Origin: Enoplolaimus lenunculus | Taxonomy: Eukaryota > Nematoda > Enoplea > Enoplida > Thoracostomopsidae | Reading direction: 5' to 3' | Assembly (NCBI GenBank): GCA_030248215.1 | Contig: JASANG010003173.1 | Span: 1-64,000, forward strand | Length of the DNA stretch: 64,000 nt | Shown here: positions 22,501 through 33,876 of the stretch, one piece after another | Numbering within the stretch: position 1 is the stretch's first letter | Layout of the letters: each line of letters starts with the position of its first letter | Position numbers and translations under genes: made by a program | The notes under the pieces: generated by a model | The model's input: the letters and a program-made list of their open reading frames with translations, nothing else | The model's database searches: none | Told to the model about the DNA's origin: nothing

Positions 22501-25462
22501 TAATGTGCGCAGGTACGAAATTTGGTTCACCTAGAAATTTAATAAAAAGTGGTCTACGTCCGCATATAATGTACTGTAACGAGAATTTTACATCAAACTA
22601 AAATACCGAAAGCAAAAATATGTCCAGCGTTTGATAACCGTATTTGAGCATCAATATAAACTCTTCTTTTCTAATCGCGTAAAGCGTGACAGCTTCATGT
22701 TCGCTTACTTTGTTCATCTAAATGCTTTGTATCGTCATACGTCCGACCATCAGAAATCAAAAACACTATTGTTCGCACGTCCGGTCTCCATCCCTGAAAA
22801 ATTATAATTCCATCCGACTCGCGAAAAACACTATCCCTGACCCAGCGTGAATTTTGCATTTTTAACGATGCATTATCAAAATGTGAAAATATTAGCAGTA
22901 TTTTTGCCATATGATATGGCCTTACCTTCAAGGTTTGATAAAATCCTAAGGTCCGTTCGTAGCTAAGTTCCACAATTTTTCAACTAGTAATTTTAGTTTC
23001 CATACATTTATTTGCGCCCAATAAACATCCCAAACTCTAAGTTTAAACCACAGAAATAAATGACAACATGTCAGGCCTGAATAAAGTTTTAAATTTCTGA
23101 ATTTCGAAACACATTTTTAAAGTCAAAAATTGTATTCATTTTGTAATTTGTAGTTTTTTTAAAAAATTCGTCAGCAAGAATGTTATCGTTTCATTTATAT
23201 AACTGACAAAAATAAATTAAGTTTCCGAATCTTTACATGGAAGATGGCAGTATGCCAACTAAAAATTATAAATGAGTTTCGTCTAATAAACATCGCCTGA
23301 TTTCAATCATATTCCGTGGAAAAGTGGTGAATGAAATAAAGCAACCTCGATCGGTGAAACCAAAGTATATAACCTTCTTTGCACAACACCTTATTCATCA
23401 ACCGATAAATTGTAAGGAAATGCTCGTTTCCCCTTCTGTAAGTGTTGTACCTGGTTTCCATTTAGGAACTGTATATGTAACCTCTATTGGATTTTTTTTA
23501 CAAGCGAGCGTAACTTGTCGTATAATTTTTTATGCCTTTGCAAAAAGCCACTTTCTCGTTCGTCAGAAATTTTCGGAAAGGAATATATCCTTTTATTATC
23601 CTTCGAATACACCCGTGTACCTCTTCCGGATCCAGTAACGTTAACGCATGATTCAGTGCGTTTCCTGTTTTTGTAATTCCGTTGATGAAACGCAAATCTT
23701 CAACCGCTTCTAAGACGTTTCGCTCGTTGCGTTTATGATTCGGACTGAAATACAATTATAATACCGTAGCTAGAGTGCAGAAACATCACTAAAGTCCAAT
23801 TTAGACTTAAGTCGAAATTTCACTTAAATTTTGTGCACTATACTGTCATACTTGTCTGCATCACAGTGCTTACACGTTCACCGTGTACGAACTGAAACCA
23901 TCTAAAACATCTTTGAAATGTATATATTAAAAGCTACGCTGTCTTCTGTGTTATTGAATTCCATATGGAATTTATACCGCAATCAATCATCAAAAATAGT
24001 CGCTAAACGACACTTATTAACCACTGAAACATAATGATTATTTCAAATCCGAGCACTGCTTATAAAGAGCTTAAGTGTCAAAACCAAAATTTTGTATTAA
24101 ACTTTTAGTACAAAATTTGCGATTGGCTTCTCGTTCGCTTCCATCGAGGCTATTTTTCACTAGTATTTATCACACGTCTCATGAGTCAAAAATTTCTAGA
24201 TGTGCCGCGGGAACTCACCTGTCAAAAACTTTAAAATTGAACTCTGTTCGTGCGATACCCGAATACTGAATCAGCGCAACTCGTGTATACTCTTGTAGGA
24301 TGGTCACTGACCGGATGATGTCTTTGACCACTTGTCGTTCTTCTTCAAATTGTTCCGACAGCGAGCCGGAACTGTCCAAGATAAACAGTAGATTCAGTGG
24401 ACGACCAACTACTTTGCAACGAGCTGAAATTTCAATGAAAAATATATATACAGTACACAATATGTTACAGGTAACATATTGTATACTGTATATATATTTT
24501 TGATTGAAATTTCAGCGCGTTGCAAAGTAGTTGGTCGTCCACTGAATCTACTGTTTATCTTGGACAGTTCCGGCTCGTTGTCGGAACTGTCCAAGATAAA
24601 CAGTAGATTCAGTGGACGACCCACTACTTTGCAACGAGCTGAAATTTCAATCAAAAAATATATATACAGTACACAATATGTTACAGGTAACATTTTTTTC
24701 CAAAACGATAAACATTAAAATGAAAAAAGTCATCTCTTATCAATAATATAACGTCTAACACTAGAAGCCTTCTTGGAATCAAGAAGTAAGCTAAAGAACA
24801 GAAATAAGCGTTGCGACGAAGGACACAACTTTGAACAAGGAAGTAGTCATTAAGTCGAAATAAATTTTAATAATTTAACATACAGAAGCTATCTGAAGTA
24901 TATGCTTGATTGGTTTGTATATGCGTGTCATGAAATCTCTCGGTCTGATAATGTTTCCAGCCAATGTTACTTTTAGTTCCGTAACAGTAGATTAAGTGTA
25001 TTCCTGAGCCTATTAAAGGTAAGCGTTGTACAAGCGAATTCCTAAACGTAAGCCTAAGCCTACTAAGCATAACCCAAAAAATGTAGTCACGAATATAAGC
25101 CTACTCTTTTACAGACCCACCACAAACCGGGACGGCGCTAAAAGTAACGTAGGACATGTTTCTCAATGCAAAATTAGTTATGATTTTTTGTTTGAAAATT
25201 ATCGCTAAAAGGCGATAAAAACTGCTCCAAATGCGTTAAATCTACTAATTCACATGCCTCATTTAAACTTACGCGCAAATTGCGTTCGCAACGGAATGTG
25301 TTCAATGCGAGGCGGCGCAAGTCCATTTCTTAAGACACGTGAGTATCTTTGTGTCATCGTGGGCCGAGGCAGCCCGAGTAAAAATAGTACACATACGATG
25401 AGCAACAGTGGAATGTCCACTTGAGTCAAAAATGTCATGTTGCGTCGTGGTTTGAAATTCAT
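13567..25462 (-). CDS. Secreted VWA-VWA-ZP domain protein (14 exons placed, one missing)
   Basis: Exons in transcript order: 25273-25462, 24219-24423, 23621-23744, 22709-22793, 22185-22391, 20849-21023, 20440-20576, [missing], 18630-18822, 17762-17967, 17229-17359, 16501-16616, 15650-15734, 14705-14867, 13567-13767. Except across the missing exon, all junctions keep phase. Exon 1 gives a signal peptide (hydrophobic core IPLLLIVCVLFLLGL). VWA 1 (exons 2-5) has an intact metal site: DSSGS, TKTGNAL and SDGRTYDD. VWA 2 (exons 6-8) has DGSGS and TNTDDAL, but the exon that should carry its SDG loop was not found between 20440 and 18822, and the phases 1 and 0 do not join there. ZP domain (exons 9-13): VEVTCSRNQ, VVSLELPGGKCG, MVMLQFHPDAVTKVDQ, GVYHKWDCDN, YGFLVHSCYVEG, CALDEALF and FRCTISFCDK. 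RKRR in exon 14 fits the consensus furin site that releases ZP polymerisation. Family knowledge suggests a filament-forming matrix or surface protein. No C-terminal membrane segment was found; the stop at 13567-13569 could be bypassed by a donor 14 bases upstream. Confidence 0.86.
14026..14389. mobile_element. hAT-like MITE with CAGGGTG ends (intronic)
   Basis: Starts CAGGGTG, ends CACCCTG, and is flanked by 8-bp sequences CTATATAG and ATATATAG (7 of 8 equal). The interior is rich in GGAAACGGATA motifs. It lies in the last intron of the VWA/ZP gene. Degraded relatives occur near 2250, 2840, 12250 and 42665-42850. Confidence 0.75.
15913..16112. mobile_element. Near-perfect hairpin MITE (CACTGCAAAAAATGG ends, TA target)
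   Basis: The first and last roughly 60-70 bases are close inverted copies: CACTGCAAAAAATGGTG against CACCATTTTTTGCAGTG, and GAGTCAATTT and CCGAAATAGGCTT against their complements. TA flanks both sides. The transcript of the host intron could form a long stem here. It lies between ZP exons 11 and 12 of the VWA/ZP gene. Confidence 0.85.
16830..17095. mobile_element. GC-rich MITE-like insertion (intronic)
   Basis: A GC-rich island in an AT-rich intron, with internal repeats of GCGGCGCC/GACGGCAC. It ends CAAAAAAAGTATAGCGCAATC, like the right end of the element at 52497-52819 (CAAAAAAGTATTGCGCAGCC). Its left part (GCAAGTTGCCGTTGCAAG, CGCAAAAACT) recalls the 28304-28577 family. The open frames here are by-products of the GC content. 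Confidence 0.55.
18823..20439. other. Intronic gap where a VWA-2 exon is expected
   Basis: Exon 7 ends in phase 1 and the following exon starts in phase 0 (or phase 2 with the alternative acceptor at 18841), so a coding exon is required between them. I read the minus strand for an (S/T)DG loop with splice sites and found none. Either the exon is too diverged for me to see, or it is lost in this haplotype or assembly. Confidence 0.5.
20196..20352. repeat. Interspersed repeat, CCCGTAGCTAG family, reverse copy
   Basis: Ends ACGCTAGTTACGGGCC, the complement of the family start GGCCCGTAGCTAG. It also shares TTTTGCCCTCCCCC, the complement of GGGGGAGGGGGCAAAA at 40230-40245. Confidence 0.55.
21489..22313 (-). 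repeat. Three tandem 275-bp copies of part of VWA exon 5 plus intron
   Basis: Units at 21489-21763, 21764-22038 and 22039-22313 differ at only a few positions. Each holds the last ~127 bases of exon 5 (from the codons for EITGSVDRVF), its GTATGT donor, and an intron piece containing a CCTAAG-MITE remnant (CTTAGGTTTCGGCTTAGGC, CCTCAAAGTAACATTG). Only the rightmost unit is continuous with a full exon that has an acceptor. The other two are exon fragments with donors but no good acceptor. Confidence 0.92.
24354..24690. repeat. Inverted triplicate of the first half of VWA exon 2
   Basis: The 5' part of exon 2 with its acceptor (minus strand) runs to about 24470. There the sequence turns at ATGTTACAGGTAACAT into an inverted copy (to about 24576), and turns again at GACAGTTCCGGC/GTCGGAACTGTC into a third copy in the original orientation (to 24690). 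Each copy encodes the metal-site strand LLFILDSS. Only the leftmost joins the rest of exon 2. Confidence 0.9.
24959..25155. mobile_element. 197-bp CCTAAG MITE, second copy (intron 1 of VWA/ZP gene)
   Basis: AGCCAATGTTACTTTTAG at the left, AAAGTAACGTAGGAC at the right, flanked by ATGTTTCC (24951-24958) and ATGTTTCT (25156-25163), a 7 of 8 target duplication. Same length as the copy at 9191, but the CCTAAG run is decayed, so this copy is older. Confidence 0.82.
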
Positions 25463-25625
25463 TTTTAGTCACACAAATTGTTTGATAGGTTAACTAAAAA
25501 TATAAACTTGAGTCATTGAAATGTACGCTAAAAGATATTTTTCAACTGGGTGAGCAACAGGTTTTTATCTTATTTTCACCAGTAGAGGATGACGAGTTTT
25601 TTTTTAGATAAAAGTGTGCAACTGT

Positions 25626-26068
25626 GTACTGTATTGACCCGCATAAGAGGGGGTAATAAGAGGGGGTCCTCATTTTGAGTACCAATCAAAAGGAGACCGT
25701 ATGCCTAATAAGAGTCCGTAAGCGGATAGAGTCCCTAAACCCTAATTAGAGTCCATATATGTCAATTATCCCTAATTGTAGCGCATAAAGGACCCAAGGC
25801 CCAAATAATTTGAGTTCGAAAGTTTAAAACGTACTTAAATTTTGAAAGCACATTCCTAAGTATAACCTTGCATTATCGCTCAAGCCACTGACAAAAAGAC
25901 AAACGTTTAACTCAGCGGATAGTTGCAGTACTGGATATATCAGTAACGAAGGATGTCGGAGCGTGGGTTAAAAATAAATGGGAGTCCGTGACCGAATAAC
26001 TGGGGGTACCCTCTGAAGAGGCCAAATAAATATCAGTCCCCCCGCGCTTATTCGGGTCACTACAGTAC
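25626..26068. mobile_element. MITE with GTACTGTA(T/G)TGACCCG inverted ends
   Basis: Left end GTACTGTATTGACCCGCATA. The right end CGGGTCACTACAGTAC is its inverted copy with few changes. Inside are TAATAAGAG and GAGTCC motifs. Fragments of the same family lie at 26225-26300 and 34570-34637. It sits just upstream of the VWA/ZP start, so the promoter of that gene is squeezed into 25463-25625. Confidence 0.75.
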
Positions 26069-26224
26069 ATTGTGTATATAAAAGAATATCCTGTGCGCGT
26101 TGCGTTGCTTGCCACCGATCAATTCTAGAGAGCTGCAAAAAACTTTATATATAAATGAAAGTTCTTCACATGCAATTGCAAATGAACTTGATACGATTTT
26201 AAAATCACTACTATACTGAAACTT

Positions 26225-26300
26225 ATAAGAGCGGAAGGTAATAAGAGTCAGGGGTCGCTATTTTGAGTCTGAATTAATAAGAGTATATTTCCCATGTCTG
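26225..26300. repeat. Internal fragment of the TGACCCG MITE family
   Basis: GGTAATAAGAGTCAGGGGTC and ATTTTGAGTCTGAAT match the motifs GGTAATAAGAGGGGGTCC and ATTTTGAGTACCAAT of the element at 25626. No ends are preserved. Confidence 0.5.
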
Positions 26301-28303
26301 CAAATGGATACGGTTCAAAATTGTTAGTTAGGCCATAAACGTCAATTATCCTAATATATTAAATCTTTCCCGAACCAAACTAAGATCAGTACAGAGTTTA
26401 ATTGATTAATGAAAATAAATTTTACCCATATTCATAGCAGCATACTTAAGTTTTAAAAATATGTTTTTAAAGTAACCATGCAAAAGCTATGTAGTTGCGT
26501 ACTCTTTGTGTTTCAGAACTGTGTACATTGTGAACCACGACTGTTGGAGCGGATCATTTTTTAAGGTGGGTTATGTAACGGAGTTTGGAATTCTTTATTG
26601 GTTTGATTGGTTACTGAATGTTGATTTGTTAAATCGGTTGCAGCATTTTTTGAGTTTTAAAATTTTTGCAGCGATTCTGACCAAAGTTTTGTAGAGAACC
26701 AAGTTTAAATACCGATTTCCCTATATTCGTTCTCGCAAGCACATTTTATTAAATAAAATTGTAGAAATAGTACGCACAAATTTTTTAAAATATAAGCCTC
26801 TGTAAAGCTTTACCGTCTATTTTATTTTGCTAGACTTGCGTTGGGTCTATTTTGAGCATTAGGATTTGTCCAAAATACTCGAAATCGATTTATGCTTCAA
26901 AAATTACAAGAAACATAAGTTTTAATAAAATTTAAACAAAAGAAAAACTAGAAATACCTTAAAAGATATACTAATCTTAAGAAGTAAAACAGGAAGTTTC
27001 GAAATAAAATATTCAAACAGTTGCCCGCGATTTTTATAAATGTTTTTGAATCCAGGTTAACGAGGATGCATTGATTAGTTTTCAAAACTGCGTTTGTTCT
27101 GAAACAACTTCTCTGGCTGGAAACAAACTGTGTAGGCCTCGAATTTAATTCATTTTGACAAAACGGTACTTGCGCCGATTTTATATTCTTTAAGCCTATA
27201 AACTTATAGCAGAACACTTGATCAAACTGGCAATAGAATACAGCGTATTTAAATTTTTTGTACAGAGCGGTTGAAATTTCAGCTATTGTTCACTTTATTC
27301 CCACAGAAAGCACCAGTCATTATATATCGATCTATATATATATTATATATATGTATATATATATATATATAAATATACTGGCGGAAAATTAACAGTTACG
27401 ATTCAATCAATAGTGTTTAAAAACTCAAAATATATAATCGATCTTTTAGGAACAAACAGAATAGATTTTTTTAATCTTTTGTAAACATTTTCGCGGAAAT
27501 TCTTTCGAATTTTAAAAGTATTTTACAATGTGCCGGGTGAAAAGTTTTCAAGGTCGATTCGAGACAGACAGTGTGTTTTACAAAAATGAGTTTGCAGTTA
27601 ATATTTGAACTTTCATTAGTGACGCGAATAATACGGTGCGACTAATATTTATTTTTCCTACACAGAGATTACCATACATCATGTTTATTCGGTTACGGAA
27701 TGTACTTAATTTTTAAATATCTCCATGTTAGTTAAATGCAACACCGTCTTTATATTCTTTCGCTTCGGCAGAACTCACTTGCTCTGAACCTTTTTTGCTG
27801 ATTGATATGTCCGTTATTTTTTTCCGAATTTAATAAAGTTTATGCGGGTTACCAGAGAGTCTGTTACATAGTTGAACAGTCTAGGCCTTTCTTTTGCTAT
27901 GGTCACTTTTATCGACTCCATTATGACTTATGGACTCTACCCCAAACTCCGACCTTTCTTCAATGTATACTTTGAAGGACGTAAGCATAAAATTAGATTC
28001 AACATAAACTTGCTCTATAATCCCGCGAAAAAATAGTTTACCCCTCAAAGTAACATGAGCCCGCCCTTGCAGCACACCTATGTGTTTATTGATTTTTGTG
28101 AAATTTCCGAAATCTCGATTAAATGTTTATCTTAACCAAATTACTGCAATGTACCGTCCGTTAACCGATAATGTATAATTGATAATTATAAATATTTGAA
28201 GATGGATTTGAATGAAATTTTTTGTTATTTAAAATTTTTGAAATTTTGCAAACCGTTAACGTGACCGAGTATTTGAACCGAAATATTGGATCATTTCATC
28301 CGC
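26301..28303. other. No gene recognised; AT-rich
   Basis: Short random-looking frames only. A (TA)n run lies at about 27328-27372. 27880-28075 contains a scrap of CCTAAG-MITE end (CCCCTCAAAGTAACATGAGC). Confidence 0.45.
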
Positions 28304-28577
28304 TTAAAGCCCTTGCATGTTTTTGCTGCGAGAAATTGCAGCTGTCTATTGCACGCAGAACTTGCATTTTTTCATCAGCCAATGAGAAGGCGGCTGCAAT
28401 AAATTTAGTGAACTTATTTGGTTGTTCACACATGTGCACTAAATTCCTAACTGTGATTTTTAATGAATTATTTGCAGTTGATATTTTTCGAACGAGATTT
28501 TGAACAAGACTTGCAAGTGCAAGTTGCAGCTGCAAGATCTCGCAGCAAAAACTCGCACGTGTGAATAGGGCTTGAAA
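28304..28577. mobile_element. MITE with AAGCCC...TTTTTGCTGCGAGA inverted ends
   Basis: The left arm TTAAAGCCCTTGCATGTTTT then TGCTGCGAGA pairs with the right arm TCTCGCAGCAAAAACTCGC then GGGCTTGAA. Arms are about 60 bases. A degraded relative lies at 32750-32880 (ACAAAAACTTGTACGTGTGA). The open frames across this stretch belong to the element, not to a gene. Confidence 0.7.
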
Positions 28578-31500
28578 GCTCATTTGCCTCTTCGATGTTC
28601 TGAGGCAAATGAAGTTGCGAAATGTAAAAATTGGATCAATTGCTCCAATATTAATATTTCAGAAACACGCACGGGAGCGTCAAATATTGCAATTTTGCAC
28701 AAAACGCTCTTGCGTTTCGATGAAGTTTTTTCCACACGGTTATCGCAAATTAAGCCAAAACTTATCCGCTTATATTTTAATTAAGTTTTATTGCATGTGA
28801 CAACGACTCTCCTCTACACGAGGGGGTCGGCCAAAAACGCAACGCCCGGTGGTACATTATGTACCATGCGGAACCGCAAGAGTTGCATACTCTTGTATTA
28901 TGCACTCTTGGTAAACATAAAATTATTCAAATTTTAAATCGTAAAGATAAGTCATGCATGAAAAAAGCCACTGAATGGTATAATCGTTAGCAAAAAGGAA
29001 GCATTCTAATTGCCTTTGTAAAATAATTTTGCCACACCCGTAGACCCCCCCCCCCCGAATTTAAGGGGCGTATAATTAATGGCAAGTAATTCTTTTATCA
29101 CCTTACTAATAAGAAAATCTAACTTTGTAAAAAGTATAATAATAAATTTTATTTTGAACAGGTAAAACAGGTAAAGTAAAATTAACGAGCTAATTTTGTC
29201 AAATTTTGCTTACATTTTTTGCCCAGTAACACATGACTTTCACAATGTTCAGCGCAAAAATTACGTTTCCAAAGCTGAAACTGCTGTTATTTGGCTCGAA
29301 AATAAAAGTTTAAAGCGTTGTGTAAATATATAATAACAGTCGGAAAATTTTAAAATTTTTTCAAACAGTGTATAATGAGTTTTAAGATGTTTGTAATTAA
29401 TTTGAACGGTATTGCGTCATTGCTGTGCTAAGCATGTGCCAAACTGCTATCGTTAAACTTTCAGCTTTATGGTTGATTTGGCCTTGACCGTATATATATT
29501 TCAACAAAAAACTAGCAAAAATTCAAGACTTTGAAATATAAATTCAGGTCTGTAGCTCGCAAACGGCCGAGAGTTCGTTGCCTTAAATAGTAGTTTGTTG
29601 TCGGGGCGCTTATATCAAACTTTAAAATCCGGCCAAAAACCAGTTGTTTTGAATTCAAATTGAGCTTTGCGAATTACAGTAAAAAAACAGCATTAATAGT
29701 TTAGACTCAAAGTAAATCCCCCATTATTTACGATAAGATATCCTCCCGGTATTCGAGGTATCTATTTTTAACTTCCGTACACAAAAATTGATTGCTCATA
29801 TACATTTATTTACATGCAGCAAAAGGTTGGGTTCGTGTCAAGACTGATTCGGGCTCGCTTCAATAGCATCTTCACTGGAGAGAATTTGGGGGCGCCGTGT
29901 CCTCCCCTCAAATTCGGCTACTGCCCCCCCCAAAAAAGATTCTGGCAGACAGTGTGAGATCTTGAATTGCAATCGTAGGGCATTATTAAGTGCCGCCCCT
30001 AAATGTAAATTTCTGCCGCCGCCTTGGGTCGCTTATTGTAAGATTTGAAAATTTCAAAAACTTTTGTATAACCACTGGGTAAGTTTACAAGAACCGAATT
30101 AATTATATGGTCGATGAATTCGAAAAAAGCAAGGATTTTTCTCTTTGGATAACCAGAATTTCTACTCTATCAATTTGTATCGAGAATCGGTGTCTGTTTT
30201 ATGTTTCCTGCTCATGCTTACCTTTTACAATCACATACTTGTTAGATTTTTTAAAAAATTAAAAAGATTTCCTATTTTTTAGCAATTAAACAATATCCGG
30301 TTTTGGAAACGATTTACAAAAAACTAAGTGAAAACATTTGTTTTCTTCAAATGTACGAACACAATCAGAACATATTTTGAAATTTTATTTTTGTTTTTGT
30401 TTTCAACACTGTTTTAAGCATTTTGCTCATAAAAACAAAAGCTGCTTTCGCAGTCAAACAGGTGTATTTTTTAATTTCATTTAAATTTCGAACGTTAAGA
30501 CATATTGCAAAATGTACGAATTCAAAGGGTTACCTGTATGTTTAGAATTGAGATCCACTATTCAGTGTTGAACTTTGGTTTTGTAAGATTTGTATCCCGT
30601 CTTTCTGCCAATTTTTAGGGCTGCTTGTTTGTTTTGATAGTGTAATGTAAGTAGATGCGATAGTTAGCAGAAACTATATCTAAATTACTCGTATTCGACT
30701 GTCTAATTCTATTGTTTTAAAAAATAAAATGTGGCCAGTACGAACAACAAGCGAAGCCAAAATATGTCAGCACCGATGAATTTAGCAACTTTACAAAAAA
30801 CCAAATATTGTAATTTTGCGTCTGCCAGAATTCTTTCTGAAAATTTACAAGTATGATTTTGAAGTCTAGACCGTGACTCTGTCTTTTTTTACACTTTTTG
30901 CGAATGTCTTCTCAAAAATACAAATTTGGGTCAAAAATGTGTGATGAATCAATTTGTTTTTTGTAATAATTTGTTTCCATACAAGTTTTAAAAAATGTTA
31001 ATTCGATAGTTAATTACACTCTTATTTTAACAACGTGATCAGTGTCACAGACAGTGAGTACTGTTCAATGTTTTTCGGCGTTTCCATCTATATTTGTAAA
31101 TCATGAGTATATATAGTGGTAGCCGAGTAGAGTAGGACACTTCACTGCACTTATGCGCTACATCGCTGAAGCATCAAGTGGACCCAAGTCACTGGTGCTC
31201 TCACGTTTGCTGAAATGTAAATGGGGCCGCAAATTCACAATCCAAGTGGGGAAATACCTTCGGTGTGATCGTTTACCTTGATATCCATGCAAATACAAAA
31301 CCATAACAAGATGACAAACTTACTAAAACCTGAGCATAAAATTGAGGTTGCGCGTTTGATTTGTAAGCAGGACGGCACGAAAACGCGGCAATGTCCTTTG
31401 TTTGAATAGAGCACAGTTTTTGGAGATAGGCAAAAATGTCACGCGGCGAGACGCTCTGTGTACTACGTTGACGTATGATAAATTGGCTGCGAAGACTTCA

Positions 31501-33309
31501 GAAGATTCACGGCGCCGTAAGATTAATTTTTTGCAACGAAATAAACTCGAAAGACAGAGAGAGAGAGCAGTGAAACTGTAGAAATATTTTAATTGCAATT
31601 GTAAAACAAACACAGCGTTGCGTACGCACAAAACAGCAAAAAAACTTTCAGCGAAAATTGACAAACACAAATACACACAACACCGCAAAAAGTTGACTGG
31701 CAAGAAAGTTCGGCCAACTATGAAAACACGACGCGTTGCGTAATCGCTTTTATAGTAAAAATTGAGCCTAAGATGCAGAAGAAAGGCTACGCTGTGTTTT
31801 TTGTGCTGCCTTCAACGAAAACAAAACGCGCTCATCACACGTCCTATAAAGTATTTAAAAATTTTGCTAAAAATCGTCTTTATCGTTTGACGTAAACGTT
31901 CGAAACAATGGTAAATATTTATTTTGTTCATGAAGTTATGCAACAAAACACACTCGCATGCATACATCACAGATGCCGGCAAAGAATCTTGGGTCAGGAG
32001 TGTGCAAGTAAGATTTTTGAGCAAACGTATGTAATTGGTAGCAGTGTGACACCATAGAGCAAGTTTTTTTCACACGATATACCAACCTAACGAATTGGTT
32101 ATAGGGGACCAACTTGATGAAAACTGTGCCCCCATGCACGCATCTGCGGAATCCTATAGCATGTAGACTACGCTGCTATTGATGCATTTTTAGTTACAGT
32201 ATTGCTAAACCCAGAAAAAACAATTTTGAAAATTTCTGGTAAATTCTTTAAAATACTAAAGAATTTATTGAGAAATTACTGCTCTAAAATGACGCCTAGG
32301 TTGTCAAGTTGAATTAACTGCTAGAAATGGCTGATGCTTTTAACTAAAACCCGCTTATGTAGATACATCGCATGTGAAATTATGCTGTAAAAGATTTCTG
32401 GCAAAATCTTGTGTGAACTGATAAACGAAAATGTTAAACAATTATTGCACTAAAATATAGCTGTTGTCTGTTAATTCTAAATGCGTTAAAATAATCAGCT
32501 ATTGAGGAAAATAAGTTCTTCGCGCAATAGATATAAACCGTTTCAATAAGGTTTATTCCACGCTGCAACAACCTTGATTTAAAATTCTACAAGACTGGTG
32601 GTCATTTGACTAACTATGGTGGATAACGAATTAAAGGTATTAAATATTCGAAAAATTAATAATCTTAAACGTGACCATGCAATGCTAGCGTGAAACGTTT
32701 GACATTAGCCGAACTAAATTTAAATCATTCTATTTGCACATGTATGTTTTAGCAGCCGGAACAACTTTCAGTTGCACTTCTACACGCGCAACTTTGTTTG
32801 GATTAATCGAAAATCAATTTGCAAAAGTTGCAATTGCTAATTCTTGCTACAAAAACTTGTACGTGTGAATGTGGGTTAACAGTTATTGATGAATTCTTAA
32901 TTGCAGTTTGTATATGTAGTTATTGCGCTCATGACTTCATTGATGTTTAAACGCAATCTATAGTTCGGAATTTGGTACGCCAATTTTCTTTCTCGCTTGG
33001 ATTATATGGGAATCAATTGCAAACTACGTGCGTACATACAAGACAATGCTAAGCGTTAATATTTACACATATGTGCAGTACAAAATCTTCATAACACGTG
33101 ATAATCGTCTTGGGTTCAAGCATCAAAGCTCTTTAGTAGCAAAGCGATGATGGTAAACACCTCCTTTCCTTGACATTGGATGTTGGAGTCTTATGTATTT
33201 GTTGCCACATCAAAGGAAGCTGCCAAGGCGATATGACCATAATATGGTGCCCTTGCGGATGAAATACAACGTTTTGAATACCTGTAGTAACGCAGGAAAA
33301 CTGTTTTTG
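28578..33309. other. Gene-poor stretch
   Basis: No exon supported. There is a poly-C run at 29046-29056, a GA microsatellite near 31556-31568, and a C-rich repeat scrap at 29885-30000 (GCCGCCTTGGG area). A 126-codon minus frame at 31323-31703 has no recognisable domain and an average composition for chance. 32750-32880 is a MITE fragment. Confidence 0.4.
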
Positions 33310-33537
33310 CTAAAGACCCTTTTTTTGTTCAGAGCTCTTGGTGTTTAACCACAAGCAGTCGTAATAGCAACTCGATGTCTTTGGCAAAAATTGTGCTTGG
33401 CCTTGGGCATGACCACGAACGATAAAACACTTATTGCCCAACTTTAAAGCCGATATATAATACGTGTAATTTACAATTTCATTTACTTGAAAACAGTTTT
33501 GCGGAAAGGGATAATAAGATAAATTCAAAATATGGCC
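33310..33537 (-). CDS. Possible orphan last exon, function unknown
   Basis: A minus-strand frame follows a fair acceptor (TGGTTTCAG) and runs 75 codons to a TAG. It begins GHILNLSYYPFPQNCF and ends SSEQKKGL. The residue mix (Cys, Tyr, Asn, Gly spread evenly, acceptable codon use) looks more protein-like than other frames nearby. I do not recognise the family and found no partner exon upstream. It could be chance or a pseudogene fragment. Confidence 0.25.
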   Translation of the reverse strand, partial: GHILNLSYYPFPQNCFQVNEIVNYTYYISALKLGNKCFIVRGHAQGQAQFLPKTSSCYYDCLWLNTKSSEQKKGL

Positions 33538-33699
33538 CTGAAACCATTTGGCAACCCACCGCACCCGGAAGTGGACATTTTACGTTTTGCAACATCAAAG
33601 TTTACTTGGCTCGATTTGCCAAAAATGCAAAATGACATGTTTTTGTTTTGATCATCACATTGACAAACTAAAACGCGTAAACAATTTATCGCTCGCTGG

Positions 33700-33876
33700 C
33701 AGAGGCGGATCCAAAAATCATTTTATCACCAAAAAGTTTTCTTAGGTGAAAAATTGTATTTTTACAAAAAAGTTGCTGAGACGGAAAATTGTAAGGTAAC
33801 AGTATCATTTTGTCATAAAAAAGTTCGGACGGGAAAAATCGGCGTATGCCCCGCACCCCCTGTTGATCCGCTAGTG
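33700..33876. mobile_element. hAT-like MITE with CAGAGGCGGATCCA ends
   Basis: CAGAGGCGGATCCA at the left and TTGATCCGCTAGTG at the right are inverted relatives. Flanks CTCGCTGG and CCCGCTAG agree at 6 of 8. Same family as the nested insertion at 36891-37059, but older. Confidence 0.68.

Noticed and set aside
28222-28583. Two 93-95 codon genes on opposite strands
   Set aside because: The frames lie across the arms of an inverted-repeat element.
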